A stretch of DNA of 64,000 nt from Chloranthus sessilifolius (GCA_021018995.1 CM037598.1:44384685-44448684); one strand, 5' to 3'. Positions 1 to 10,288 are shown, counted from the first letter of the stretch. The notes: generated from the sequence alone by a model not told the origin. A program made the numbers and translations.

Positions 1-196
1 CTCTTTCCTGTTTTGCTTAGTTTTAAACTAGGATAGGCTAGAGTGCCAGATCTGTTATAGAGCTGAAGATTTACTATATTTTATAGCACATATCCCTGTG
101 GACCTACCCTTACCCCTTAAAGCTTGCTGCAACAGTCCTGGTTCTTGTAATTTGTCCTTTTAATCCTTTAATAATTGTAAGGTATGCAACACAACA
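1..196 (+). repeat. 3' end of an E-family (Athila-like) LTR, cut by the window edge
   Basis: This matches the last ~250 bases of the solo LTR ending at 3858, including the shared stretches around 'gccagatctgttatag', 'ccctgtggacctaccct' and 'gttcttg'. It ends in ACAACA at 196, as the other copies end in ACAACA. No primer-binding site follows, so it is the 3' end of an element or a solo LTR, not a 5' LTR. The 5 bases after it are CTGAA; the matching left copy of a target duplication would lie outside the window. Confidence 0.8.
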
Positions 197-1080
197 CTGA
201 AGGGTTAGCTTAAAGATTTTTATTTTCTCTTCTGTTTTTCTTTTGCAACCTTTTTCACTCACAACACCCAAGACGGGTTTTCGCCATGCCTGTTATTGCC
301 CTCTTTTTTACTCATAGTGCTCTTTTAGGTTTCCACTGTGTATGCATTTTTATCCTAGGTGCCTTTTTAGGTTTTCACATGATTCGCACAAGCTCGCTGT
401 TTTTACCCGTGTCACCCTTTCAGGTTTTTACCATGTCCTTTTTGCTTTGAGCTTATATTTATTCTTTTTATTTTCTTCTTTATTTTCTCAGAGGTCACGA
501 TATGGACATTGACTCAATCATAGCCAGCTGAATGGAGTTCTTTTGTCGTCTCTCAGCTTAGCTCGTGCTGATTTAATGGATACTATGACTGCTCATAGAC
601 CTTAAAGAGGGCTTTTTCTCGGGATGTATCTTGGCCATGGGATAGGTTAGGAATTTTGAAGGTCTTCTTGGGTTAGGAAGGTTTCCTCGATAGGGTTCCA
701 ATTGTCGTAATACACTTCTTCCTTGGGGAATTTTGACTATACATGCCCTACTTTTTCTTTTCTAATTTTTTATTCTTTTTGCTTTTTTCAAACATCCTCT
801 TTTTAGGATTTTACTTTTCTGATTATTTTTAGATTTGATGGTATATAAACTTTTTTCGTCTTCTTTTTTGGGGAGGGGTTTAACAAATGAAAGGCCAATG
901 GCTCAATGGGTGTAGCAAGGGTATCAATGTTCAGGGATGCTTTTTTAGCTACTTGGCTTTGAAATGATGGCCTCTTTTATGGGGTCCTTGAGTAGTCACT
1001 TATCCATCTTATCAATACTTACCTTGCCGCGAAGACTAAGAGTAGAATCGACGTACATAACCAGTGTTGGTGGGCTCAGG
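197..1080 (-). other. 3' noncoding region downstream of the family A integrase
   Basis: About 880 bases with no coding potential that I can support. It is T-rich on the plus strand, with recurring short phrases such as 'aggttttcac', 'aggtttttacc' and 'aggtttccactg' every 40-60 bases at 270-440. It lies where the 3' untranslated part of the Tat element should be. Nothing here resembles an LTR end other than the E LTR that stops at 196. Confidence 0.45.
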
Positions 1081-1618
1081 AAAGTGATCTTCGTCCATGG
1101 TGGTGAGGCATATCACGTATCTCGGGAGCACTTCTTAGATGACGTAAGGTCCTTCCCAGTTGGGCTTAAATTTCCCTCTTGGATCGACGTGGAGATAAGG
1201 GAAGATTTTCTTGAGTACTGTGTAACCCACCTTTAAATTTCGGATGCGAGCACACTTGTTGTAAGCATGTGCGATCCTCCTCTGATAGGCATGGGTGTGA
1301 CGCAAGGCCAGGAGCCTTTTCTCGTCCAGCAAGTTCAATTGCTCAAAGCGAGACCTTTCTCTTTCGGCTTTTGGTAGATAAGACTCGATGAGAATATGGA
1401 GTGAAGGAACTTCAGCCTCAACTAGTAGCACGGCTTAGGTTCCATATACAAGGGAGAATGGTGTGACCCCTGTAGCGGAGTGGATTGACGTTCGGTAAGC
1501 CCATAGTACAAATGGTAACATTTCACTCCAGTCACGGTCTGTGATAACCATTCTCAAGGATGCAGACGACTATTCTGTTAGCCGCCTCCATAGTTTCGTT
1601 GGTTTGCGGCCTATATGG
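1081..1618 (-). pseudogene. Family A integrase, C-terminal part (after the solo LTR insertion)
   Basis: On the minus strand the reading starts at the insertion site with RPQTNETMEAANR, which holds the third catalytic acidic residue (E of MEAANR) of the D,D-35-E core. It ends in the C-terminal domain with 'KVGYTVLKKI' and 'GKFKPNWEGPYVI', the GPY/F-type module of gypsy integrases. Joined in thought to the part at 3864-4640, the breakpoint falls exactly within SSPY-RPQTNE. The reading is broken by a stop after GPYVI and by frame changes upstream, so no functional protein can be made. Confidence 0.85.
1614..1618. repeat. Target-site duplication TATGG, left copy (solo LTR E1)
   Basis: TATGG directly before the LTR start TGTTACTC; the same five bases follow the LTR end at 3859-3863. 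Confidence 0.9.
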
Positions 1619-1984
1619 TGTTACTCATTAAAAATACCATTTTTCACCTCCTAACCTTATTTTTGATGGACCTTTGAGTTGACTAATAAAGTGTTTTGAG
1701 TGTGTTTTGTAGACAAGCAATAAATTACAGTCTTAGTGCAGACATCCACCTAAAAGGGCCAAAACAGCAGACCTGCTGCCTCAACATGTTCCTATGTAGC
1801 CCAAAAAGCCAGCCATCAAGTAGTCCACATAGCCCCAGAGCTCCATGGCAATGATATGTGTCCACATGAGCACACAAGGGAACAAGACCATCTGCATCTG
1901 ATGAGGATTGAACCCATCAAGAGGTGCTGAAAGTTGAACAGATGAGGAACAACACCCCAGTGCAGTGTGCCAGCTGTGGAAGCA

Positions 1985-2650
1985 AGAATAAGAAGAGCTC
2001 GAGAGGTTAACTCAAGAAGTCGAGAGGTTCTGAGAGGAAGGAATGAAGCTGTGAGAGGTTGGGTGTTTGTATATGAAGTTGTTGAGAGTTTCCCAGTACC
2101 TGACGAGCAGTTGGGACTGAAGGAAAGGACCTATCGAGAGGTTTTTGAAGTACATGCTTACTTGTCGAGAGGTTGGAGGTGTATCAGAAGAGAACCTATC
2201 AAAGTCTTACTTGGAGATGCAGGGGAGCTCGTGAGGTTCCAGAAGCCTGTTAAGAGGATGCTTGGAAACTTTATAGCAAGTTGACAGGTTGTTTTATAAC
2301 ATGTCAAGAGGATTGAGGGAGCTCGGGCAGAAGTTAAAATTCTTCTGTCAATCCCGTCGACTAGTTCAAACGAACCTATCGAGAAGCAACAGAGAACCTA
2401 TCGAGCACTTAAATGAAACTGTATAACTACTCGACAGGATTCTTTATAACCTGTCAAGAGGATAAATGTAGTTAGGACGGCAGGTAGATTTGTGCTTTCA
2501 ATCATGTCGACTAGCTAAAGCCAACCAGTCAAGAAGTTAATCAACATGTCGAGCTCCACTTGCAACCGGTCAATGTGAATACAGAGAGGATTCAGAACCT
2601 GTTGAGAGGTTCCCTGAACCTCTCGACCCTTGAATTGGGAACCTCTTAGT
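1985..2650 (+). promoter_or_regulatory. Palindrome array in U3 of E1 (GAACCTSTCGASAGGTTC-like)
   Basis: More than a dozen dispersed variants of one dyad-symmetric site lie in about 660 bases, for example 'ctcgagaggttaac', 'gtcgagaggttctg', 'aacctatcgagag', 'acaggttg', 'aacctgttgagaggttcc' and 'gaacctctcgac'. The consensus, read over copies here and in A2, is close to a self-complementary 18-mer with a TCGA centre. The array ends about 220 bases upstream of the TATA box, where U3 enhancers sit in plant LTRs. Function is inferred from position only. Confidence 0.7.
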
Positions 2651-2870
2651 TCCAGCCTTTGATTTCTGCCACCTTCAGTGCTTTGTGCACACATTTCAAG
2701 GCATGCCAGCAACCCTTGGGGGTATTTTTGGTACACAAATGGGAACTCTAACTTCATCACATGTACTTGCCAATTTCAAACCAATGAGGGAAATCAGCCA
2801 CATCAGTACCTAAGAATAACTAAATTATTCTCTTCAGCTCTGATTAGATGAAACAGATCTGAGGGAAGAG

Positions 2871-2879
2871 TATAAATAG
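2871..2879 (+). promoter_or_regulatory. TATA box of the E1 LTR
   Basis: TATAAATAG, a canonical plant TATA box, lies downstream of the palindrome array and upstream of a 'ccctctctcttctttcttc' pyrimidine-rich leader at about 2957. This fits the U3/R layout. Confidence 0.7.
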
Positions 2880-3858
2880 AAGAGGAATTACAGTAAAAAT
2901 TCATCCCGAAATTGAGAGAACGAGAGCCAATTCGAAATTCCATTTCCCTCTAAAAAAATCCCTCTCTCTTCTTTCTTCACCCATTCTCTCCTTAGCCAAT
3001 TATAGTTGGCTAAACCTCTTAAGTAGCTACAGTGAGGTTGAGAGCTATAAATTGAGAGTTTTAGAGGCTTTGTAAGGGATTGTATGTTGCACAGATTGCA
3101 GATCTGAGCATAATAGGATTGTAAGTTGTATTATTATAGTGTAATTGTGGTTTTTAAAGTTGATTCTGATCTAAATTTCACTTTTTCGTATTTGATTTCC
3201 CTAGATTAGATATCCCTGTGGATGCTTGAGCTTGTAGCCTGGCACCCCCAACATCTACAATAGCTTACTTGTTCCAATCAAGATCCTTGAATTGAGAAAA
3301 TCTCTGGGATGATCTATGACCATTCAAGTGGATAGATCATAACCTTCAGATTGCTTCAATTCTTTGGTTGAGATTAGATTCTTATACCTTGCATCTGAGC
3401 TTGTAGCTAGATGAAGGATTCTAGCAAATCTGTCATATGCATTGCCTTTGATCCAATTGATTTTTAGTAAAGACTAAAATCCCTAGCTACTGCTCTCCAC
3501 CTTTCAGATTTTAATATTTTCTTCATTCCCTTGAATCTGAGTTCAATCTATTCTGTATCATTTTGCTTTTGATTTTTGTAGTTCTTAGTAAAGTGATAAA
3601 TCCTAGGAACCTCTCCTCTTTCCTGTTTTGATTTAGACTAAATTAGGATAGAGTGTCAGATCTGTCATAGATCTGGAGATTTACCTCATTTCAAAACACA
3701 TTTCCCTATGGACCTACCCTGACTTACCTATTAAAACTTGTTGCAACAACGTTGGTTCTTGCAGGACTGCTTGATTACCTTGAGGCCATACCTCTGTACC
3801 TTATCCTCTTATTATGATGTTTTAACCCTTTGATAGTTATGAGGTAAGTAAGACAACA

Positions 3859-3863
3859 TATGG
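3859..3863. repeat. Target-site duplication TATGG, right copy (E1)
   Basis: TATGG directly after the LTR end ACAACA; identical to 1614-1618. Confidence 0.9.
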
Positions 3864-4640
3864 CGATGAGCGATGACGCTTGATTTTATATTGCTTGCAG
3901 AAGGCCCTAATGCGCTTGTTCGCAAATTTAGTGCCATTATCCGTGATTATGTCCTTGGGTACACTGAATTGGAAAACGATATTGTTCTTGATGAACTTCT
4001 CGACATGGCTGGTCGTGATACTCATATATGATGCTTCCTCTACCCATTTGGTGAAGTATTCAAATGATGAGGAGGATGAACTGATGGCCATTAGATTCCT
4101 TTAGGTTAACCTTTCCGACGATGTCGAGACCCCAGGTGGCAAATGGCCAGGGAGTAGTCATGTTGTGTAGATAAATGGTAGGAGCATATATCATTACTAG
4201 AGTGCTCTTAGCATTTGTAGCACCTCTGAACGTTCTTGCAATAGTCAACTTCCATGGTAGTCCATAAATACCCTTGCCATAGGATCTTTTTGGCGAGCGT
4301 GTGCCCATTGACATAGGCCCCGCATACTCCCTCATGGATCTCTTTCATAATGTTGGTCATCTCGCTTTAAATTAGGCATCTGAGTAAGCTGTTATTATAC
4401 AACCGCTTGTAGAGAAACTCACCATAGATGACATAATTGGGTGCTAATCGCTGGATGGTCTGTCTGTCTTCCTTGGATATCCCCTCAGGGAAAGTACAAG
4501 CTTCAAAGAAATTCTTGATATCTAAGAACCATGGTGGCTCCTTATCCAACCTTAGGGGTTCCTCGATCTGGAGGCAAAAGGCAAGTTCATTTCTCTGCTC
4601 AATCATGATTGGTTTCATTTCAACACCGTAAGGGATTTCG
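3864..4640 (-). pseudogene. Family A integrase, zinc finger and core (5' part)
   Basis: The minus-strand reading contains an HHCC zinc finger: a histidine in 'IHEGVCGAYVNGH' and two cysteines in 'CKNVQRCYKC'. The first core aspartate lies in 'WGLDIVG' and the second in 'IITDNGTKFANK'. The frame then runs to SSPY, where the solo LTR E1 cuts it at 3863; the third catalytic residue lies beyond E1. At least one frameshift lies between WGLDIVG and IITDNG (around 4060-4090). Integrase normally inserts the cDNA into the host chromosome; this copy is inactive. Confidence 0.88.
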
Positions 4641-5110
4641 ACCATTGATGCCAATGTTGCTAGTGCATCTACAAAACGATTTCTTCCTTGTGGGACAAAG
4701 GAGAAGATAACATCATCGAAGCATGCTATCAGATCTTTGAGGCGCTCATGATACAAGATCAACTTCTCATCTTTTGTCTTTCAATCTCCATTTGTCTGGC
4801 ATATGATCAATTGTGAGTTTCCAAATACCCTAAGATGAGTTATGTTTAGGTGCAGAGCTGCTTGTAAGCCAGCTAGGCATGCCTCATATTCATCCATGCT
4901 ATTTGTACATGGGAAAATGAGCTTGATGGAGACTGGTATATGAGATCCTTCTGGCAAAATTAGAATAGCGTTGACCCCTTAACCTTCGGCATTTGTTGTG
5001 CCGTCAAAGTGCATTACCCAGGATTCCTCTGTCTCCACCGTATCATCCTCTGTCATGAACAAGATGTCCTCATCTGGGAATTCAATTCTCAAAGGCTCGT
5101 AGTCAGGTAA
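4641..5110 (-). pseudogene. Family A second ('archaeal-type') RNase H
   Basis: The minus-strand reading starts with 'ESWVMHFDGTTNAEG', carrying the first catalytic aspartate of this domain. 'NSMDEYEACLAGLQAAL' follows with the catalytic glutamate region, then 'HLRVFGNSQLIICQ', where the aspartate expected in a GDS-type motif reads GNS. It ends with 'GRNRFVDALATLAS', the usual D-A-L-A-T-L ending. Two in-frame stops occur, one right after NAEG and one after QTNGD. A second RNase H after the retroviral one is characteristic of the Tat lineage and supports the classification. The D-to-N change and the stops make it non-functional. Confidence 0.82.
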
Positions 5111-5440
5111 AGGATTTTTGGTAAGATGATCAGTAAGTGCTTACCCCTTGATTGTCTTCTGAGTGACATACGTGACGTCAAATTTTGATAAAAGGAGTTG
5201 TTAGCATGCAGTTCGGCCAGTGAGAGCCGGCTTCGTAAATAAGTACTTCAATGGACCCATTCGTGCCAGGAGTAGAACAACTTGCAAGAACAAGTGGTGG
5301 CGGAGCCTCTGAGTACCCCATACGAGAGCCAGACATGCTTTTTCTAGATGAGAATAGCGCGTCTCGTAGTAAGTAAACTTCTTGCTGGGATAGTAGATAG
5401 CATGCTCTTTTCTTCATGTCTCATTATGCTACCCTAGGAT
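5111..5440 (-). pseudogene. Family A retroviral-type RNase H / connection
   Basis: On the minus strand one frame reads 'FTYYETRYSHLEKACLALVW', 'TQRLRHH' and 'PLKYLFTKPALTGRTACWQL', then 'FDVTYVTQKTIKG'. This is the typical end of the gypsy RNase H with its tether to the second RNase H. It sits directly downstream of reverse transcriptase and directly upstream of the second RNase H. A long open reading of this stretch in another minus frame is a shadow of this one. Confidence 0.8.
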
Positions 5441-6424
5441 GCATCCCATCGAAACTCCCATTGTGGAGAGGTACATTAAGAGTGGTCGCTCCAGCTCGGG
5501 TGGTACCAACACTGGAGAGTTGAGAAGGTAGCCCTTGATCTTATCAAATGCTACTTGACAGTCATCATTCCATTTAATCAGTGAATCTTTTCTCAGTAGT
5601 TTGAATATCGGTGTGCAAATGGGAGTGAGTTGTGCAATGAATCGATTGATGTACTATATCCTGCCTAAGAAAACTTTGGCCTCCTTCTCAATAGATGGTA
5701 GTGGCATTTCAACAATGTCTTTTACCTTGATCCAGTCAACCTCGATGCCTCTTCTACTGAGGATGAAGCCCAGTAGCTTTCCTGACATGGCGCCTAATGT
5801 GCATTTATGACGGTTTAAATGCAATCTATATTTCCTCAACCTCTCAAATAGCTTTTGGAGGTTTATCAAATGGTCACTTCTCTTTAGTGACTTGGCGATC
5901 ATGTCATTGACATATACTTTGATTTCATGGTGCATCATGTCGTGGAACATTGCTGTCATTTCTCTCTGGTAGGTTACGCCAACATTCTTCAACCTGAATG
6001 GCATCATTCGATAGCAGAAAGTTCCCCATGGGATAATGAACACTGTCTTCTGTAGGTCTACTTCTGCCATCCTGATTTGATTATATCTAGAGAATCTGTC
6101 TATAAATGAGAGCATCCCATGCCTGATAGTGTTATCAACCAAGATGTCAATGTGCGATAACGAGAAGTCATCCTTTGGGCTCGCTTTGTTCAAGTTTCTG
6201 AAGTAGATGCACATGTAAACCTTTCCATCTTTCTTTGGTATAGGGACAATATTTGCTAGCCACTACGGGTATATAGAGACCATGAGAAATCCTACGTCGT
6301 ATTGCTTGATGACTTCATCCTTTACTTTTAACATCCATTCTGGCTAGAGGCGCCTCAACTTCTATTTGATCGGCCTAACATTTTGATATAACGGCAGCTC
6401 ATGCTCAACCAATTGGTATCCAAC
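5441..6424 (-). pseudogene. Family A reverse transcriptase, 5'-truncated
   Basis: From the 6424 end, the minus-strand reading gives YQLVEHELPLYQ, then 'KVKDEVIKQYDVGFL', 'WLANIVPIPKKDGK', 'MCIYFRNLNKASPKDDF' and 'HIDILVDNT'. The polymerase box reads 'YVNDMIAKS' near 5905, where YVDD is expected; the first of the two catalytic aspartates is N. Downstream comes the thumb with 'LLGFILSRRGIEVDWIKVKDI'. The longest uninterrupted piece is 5654-6214. The upstream end is cut by D1 at 6424, so the N-terminal fingers and the protease are absent. These sequence features fit Tat/Ogre reverse transcriptase well. Confidence 0.9.
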
Positions 6425-7564
6425 TGATCAGTAACAAAATATACCAATTTATCGCCCTTAACTTAGAGTTGCTAGGACTTAGTTTGTTACTAATAAGTTA
6501 ATGATGAGCAAATATTACAGATAATCATTAAAGGAGAGTCATAATGATAATATTCATCAAAATGAACTCAAAAGAGCAGTAAGAGACGATTCAGAGTAAA
6601 AAGATGATTCGCTATATATTAGAAGCTAGAAAATCGTGAAAATACGATTGAGCATTGTTACTAAAGAATTGAATAAGAAATTATAATTTATGATTCTTCA
6701 GAAGACGTTCAAGAAGCTGAAGCGATACAAAAGAGAAAGCGAATAATCGTAATTCAGAGAATCGTCCAGAGAGAGCTATGAAAGATAGAAAATCATGATT
6801 TACGATTTTCCAGAAAGAGAAGAAAAGGGACAATAATAATTTATGATTGTACTAAGAGAAGCTTTCCTACTACTGCTGCTGCTGCTGATCACATGAGAAT
6901 GAACACCACCATGCACTGAATTAGAAGAACTCTTGAATTAAAAGTTTGGCAGATCACGGATCTGGGAGATTGACGAAGAAGAATCTTAAGAAGACTCTAC
7001 TGCTAAAATAAAGAAACAAATCCAAAAGTGCATAAACTAAAGAAAGCAAGGAGGAATAGAATTAGAATTAGAGTTATAATAGAAATTTTTTATTTCTTTT
7101 ATTAGATTAAGGTTTGCAGATTAGCATAATGGTTTTTACTTTTCCATCTTCAGTTTTCTAGAATTTGATTGACGCCCAAGTTTTAAAAGATTGCTGATTA
7201 GATTAAATCTATATTGAATGAAGCTAGTTTTTGATTGATGTCCAAATTCTAGAAGAGTGGGATATAGTGTAATGGTATTTTAAATTTATAAATATTTGAT
7301 AGCAGAAGATTGTGATTGATGACCATAATCTGAAGTTTGAAGATTTAGGATTTATTTTCTACAATTAGATTTAAAAACAATTCTGTTAATCATATTTCTC
7401 CAGTAGTTTAGGATCTTAAAAGATAAGTATAAGTTTTTAGAAAAATTAAATTAATATAATATAACCTATCTCTGTGAGAAAGATCCTTTGGTAGTACTAT
7501 AATTTTTATTGTGCACTTGCAATAGGTTAAGACTTAATTAGATGACATAAACAAGCCGCTAACA
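6425..7564 (+). repeat. D1 5' LTR (1,140 bp)
   Basis: Starts TGATCAGTAACAAAATATACC and ends CGCTAACA just before the primer-binding site. It aligns with D2 (8162-9631) and with D3 on the minus strand (52232-53009). Compared with D2 it lacks about 300 bases that include the D2 TATA box (8828) and the following segment, so its own promoter is probably lost. It contains degenerate palindromes of the AAATCGT...ACGATTT type at 6629-6850. Confidence 0.85.
6625..6850 (+). promoter_or_regulatory. Palindrome array in the D1 LTR (AATCGT/ACGATT type)
   Basis: Variants include 'aaaatcgtgaaaatacgatt', 'ataatttatgattcttc', 'gaataatcgtaattcagag', 'gaaaatcatgatttacg' plus its partner 'attttcc', and 'aataatttatgattg'. 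Each is an approximate inverted repeat with a 1-5 base centre; copies are 30-70 bases apart. The same array, less decayed, is at 8365-8550 in D2. Confidence 0.6.
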
Positions 7565-7570
7565 AGTTTT

Positions 7571-7590
7571 TGGCGCTGTTGCCGGGGATC
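7571..7590 (+). other. Primer-binding site of D1 (tRNA-Asp-type, Athila-like)
   Basis: TGGCGCTGTTGCCGGGGATC differs at one base from the TGGCGCCGTTGCCGGGGA site seen in A3. It follows the LTR end with the AGTTTT spacer that A3 also has. Confidence 0.85.
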
Positions 7591-7834
7591 AACGTTTTAA
7601 TATATTAATTTAAGTATTTATCTTTCTCTTTTTATATATTTTTATATTTTTAATTTTCTTTGATCACTTCTTAAATCTTTTACAGGTTTATTCGGAGCGA
7701 CGAATCAATGTTTCAACTTCCCCTGATCAGAGAAACTCGAGGCTTAGATTTGTTCTCTCTCCTTGCCTTCTAGAATGAAAATTAAATAAAGTTAAAAATA
7801 CCAAAAATAGAGTTTTTATTTTTTGTATGCATCA

Positions 7835-8161
7835 CACCTGATCGCGATGTCTAGATTTCTTTAAGTGTGATCTAGAAATTGAAAGGACTCTTCGACGTAA
7901 TTTGGCAGCAAGCCGAATTTTCACAAGAGAATCATTAACTATGGCTGACGATTTATCAATCAGGCACATTTTAGCCTCATAGCTTTGACCGAGCCCTCTT
8001 ATATAGTTATACCAGAGGTGCCTATGGGTCAAAATTATGAAATCAAGCACCATACACTTCAATCTATACTGACCTTTCATGGGCTTGATCGAGAAGATCC
8101 CTACCAACATCTGACGGACTTCATAGAGCTTTGCACAGTATTACAACTATCACCAGCCAAC
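7835..8161 (+). pseudogene. D1 gag, N-terminal fragment
   Basis: A degenerate plus-strand reading: 'KCDLEIERTLRRNLAASR' near 7863, then 'MADDLSIRHI', stops around 7980, a restart with 'VPMGQNYEIKHHTLQSIL', then 'FHGLDREDPYQHLTDFIEL' and 'CTVLQLSPA' at the cut. The block FHGL...EDPYxHLxxF is the recognisable Athila-type Gag core and is also found in the gag of A3 ('FHGLSKEYPYKHIDEFL') and in remnants in E3. Stops and the truncation by D2 make it a pseudogene. A long minus-strand frame over the same bases is only a shadow. Confidence 0.82.
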
Positions 8162-8364
8162 TGATCAATCACATAATTTACCATTTTATCACCCTTAACT
8201 TAGTGATGCTAGGCAATAGTTTGCTACTAATGAGATACTGATGTGTCGATATTAGAGATAAGCAGTAAAATAGAGCCTAAGTGTTAATCTTTATCAAAAT
8301 GAACTCAAAAAGCAATAAGAAAGTCGATCAAGTGAAAAAGATTTTTTTCCTCCTACTGAAACCT

Positions 8365-8550
8365 AGAGAATCGTAATTTACGATTCTTTAAAAGAGATAA
8401 CAAGGAGAAAAGTGATAAAGCATAATTTAAAGAAATCATCAACTATGAGTAAGCTTTGAGAAATAGAAAATTGTGATTAACGATTTGCTAAATGAAGCCA
8501 TGAAAGATAGGAAATCGTGACTAATAATTTTCTAAAGTAGAAGCTTTCCT
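8365..8550 (+). promoter_or_regulatory. Palindrome array in the D2 LTR
   Basis: The best copy, GAATCGTAATTTACGATTC at 8368-8386, is a perfect inverted repeat of 9-base arms around one T. Weaker copies follow: 'aaaattgtgattaacgattt' and 'gaaatcgtgactaataattt'. The array lies 280-460 bases upstream of the TATA box. Confidence 0.65.
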
Positions 8551-8827
8551 ACTATTGTTGCTGCTACTGATCACGTGAGTAAGAGTTTAACACTGCCATA
8601 TCCAAAATTAGAAGACTCCTGCAATTAGAAGTTTGGTGAACCACCGATCTGAGAAGATTGATAAAGATCTAATTCGAAGGACTCTACTGCTGCTCAATAA
8701 AGAACAATTCAGAAGTGCATTAAGTAAGGAAAGATAAGATTAGGAATTAGAGTTATATTAGAAATCTTTCGTTTTTTATAGTTTCTTTTATTAGAACTAG
8801 ATCTTTGTAAACCGACCCCTTATGATC

Positions 8828-8835
8828 TATAAATA
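8828..8835 (+). promoter_or_regulatory. TATA box of the D2 LTR
   Basis: TATAAATA in 'gatctataaataagaggg'. The same box is recognisable on the minus strand in D3 ('cttatttataaatc' at about 52347). Confidence 0.65.
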
Positions 8836-9637
8836 AGAGGGATCGACATAAGAATAAGTATCGAAAAATTTCAACATCAATTGACGCCTGAGGTTAGATT
8901 TTCTTTCGATCAAAGTAGTGTATACTAGTTAGAGTAGATTAGATATCAGAGGTTTCTCAAGAGCAATTAATGACTGCAATTGAGTGCGGAAGAGTAGTGT
9001 AGATATCTATAATTTCTCAGGAGCAATTGACGACTACGGTTGAGGGGTGAAGGAATTATTTTACTTTGCTTTCTAGTTTAGATTTTATTTGCTTTATAAA
9101 TATCTCCAATTTTTAATTTGAATTGACGACTCAGGTTAGAATTTGTAGATTAGTATAACGATTTTTACTTTTCCATCTTCAGTTTTCTAGAGTTTGATTG
9201 ACACCAAAATTTTTGGTAGATTGTTGATTAGATTAAATCTGTATTGATAGGATTTAAGATTTGATTGACGACCAATGCTAGGAGACTAGAAATATGGTAT
9301 AACGGGACTGTTAATTTTAATAAATATCTGAAAGTTGAAGATTAAGATTGGCGTCCTTAATTTGAAGAAGAAGGATTAGGATTTATTTTTATGCACTTTA
9401 GCTTAATAACCAATTCTTTTATTCATATTTCTCCAGTAGATTAGGAAATCTTAAAGATAAATAAAAGTTTTTAAGATTGGGATTTAGATAGAAGATAGAA
9501 ATAGGAATTAATTAGATAATGAGCTTCCTCATGGGAACGATCCTATGCTAGTACATAAATTCCATTGTGCGTTTAGAATAGGTTAAGACTTGAATTTAAT
9601 ATAATTATAAAACATAAAAAGAATCGAGTCAAGTTTT

Positions 9638-9657
9638 TGGCGTAGCTGTCGGGGAAG
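9638..9657 (+). other. Damaged primer-binding site of D2
   Basis: TGGCGTAGCTGTCGGGGAAG is a degraded form of the D1 site after the same AGTTTT spacer. Mismatches in the middle suggest it could no longer prime efficiently. Confidence 0.7.
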
Positions 9658-10288
9658 CAAAATTTATCTAATTCTTTCAAGTTTTTATCTAATATTTTTA
9701 TCCTTTTAGAAACTAATATTTATCTTTCTCTTTTTATATTTCTTTATATTTTTATTTTATTTGATCTCTTCTTAAGCTTTTATAGGTTTATTCGGAGCAG
9801 TATATTAAAAATTTCCCACTTCTGCCGATCACGAAACTTAGAAGCTCAGATTTGTCTCTCCCTGCTTTCTAAAATAAAAATCATATAAAGATAACAACAT
9901 AAAAATAAGTAGTTATTCACATGCTAGTAGATTCCACCCTATGAAAATAATTATTACCCATCATTTGTACTCTTCGATATCATCACACATAATAAATAGT
10001 ATGATGTTTTATATTAATTTCAGCCGACGTCCAATTTATTGCCAACTAACCTTCTGTAAAATCATTATGACAATTAAGCTCAGAAGGATGAGAAAATTTA
10101 AAACGACGATTTGTATTCCACCATCCAAGCACTTCAAATACAGGATCAGCCCATCCTTAGCGAAATCATTCCCTCGCGTCCCCACCAGTTCGTCCCTACC
10201 CACAACTATGGAGAATGATGGTCCCAACTATAACCCAATAAATTTTTTTCTAGTATGGGAGGACCTGCCACCATCACCAGAACCAGAC
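9658..10288 (+). other. D2 leader followed by unassigned sequence
   Basis: To about 9900 this is D leader. From about 9915 to 10288 the sequence changes character. A 146-codon open frame covers 9941-10381, but it runs into the B1 LTR and its product shows no domain that I recognise. Its only odd part is a short Pro-rich stretch 'WEDLPPSPEPDC' just before the B1 insertion. I treat it as noncoding or a captured fragment. Confidence 0.35.

Larger units (their letters stand above)
1619..3858 (+). repeat. E1: complete solo LTR of an Athila-like element (2,240 bp)
   Basis: Starts TGTTACTCATTAAAAATACC and ends AAGACAACA, so it has the usual TG...CA ends, and it is flanked by a perfect 5-bp duplication TATGG. 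It interrupts the integrase reading frame of family A. It is the same family as the LTR at 15289-17538 and as the LTR parts at 1-196, 53318-54555 and 54556-57001. The 5' ends share a TACCATTTTTCACCTC-type block and the 3' parts share a 'ttaaaacttgttgcaaca' block. No internal sequence or second LTR is present, so LTR-LTR recombination has removed the rest. U3 holds a palindrome array and a good TATA box (separate entries). Confidence 0.93.
197..6424 (-). mobile_element. Family A: Tat/Ogre-type Ty3/gypsy element, 3' part of pol plus 3' noncoding, degenerate
   Basis: Read on the minus strand, this contains, in order, reverse transcriptase, RNase H, a second RNase H and integrase. The double RNase H is the established hallmark of the Tat lineage. 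The copy is dead: it has stops and frameshifts, the 5' end is cut at 6424 by the D1 LTR, and a solo LTR (1619-3858) splits the integrase. No LTR of its own is visible, so its boundaries are those of the invading elements. Known members of the lineage have a gag-protease region upstream of reverse transcriptase; here that part is missing. Confidence 0.85.
6425..8161 (+). mobile_element. D1: Athila-like element, 5' LTR plus start of gag, 3' truncated
   Basis: LTR (6425-7564), a primer-binding site two to seven bases later, a short leader and the first ~100 codons of gag, cut at 8161 where the D2 LTR begins. It inserted into the reverse-transcriptase region of family A. The five bases before it are CCAAC. 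The same CCAAC precedes D2, so the two copies may not be independent insertions. Confidence 0.85.
8162..9631 (+). repeat. D2 5' LTR (1,470 bp), fullest D LTR in the window
   Basis: Starts TGATCAATCACATAATTTACC and ends GAATCGAGTCA. It carries a clear palindrome array (8365-8550) and TATA box (8828-8835), then repeated 'gattgacg(c/a)cc' phrases at 8880-9360 that may be a decayed short tandem repeat. It is about 330 bases longer than D1 because D1 has an internal deletion. Confidence 0.87.
8162..10288 (+). mobile_element. D2: second D-family copy, 5' LTR plus leader, 3' cut by B1
   Basis: LTR 8162-9631, a damaged primer-binding site, a leader that repeats the D1 leader ('ttattcggagc', 'gatcac/agaaac', 'ctccctgctttct'), then sequence I cannot assign, up to the B1 LTR at 10289. 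It interrupts or is fused to D1 gag at 8161. Confidence 0.8.
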
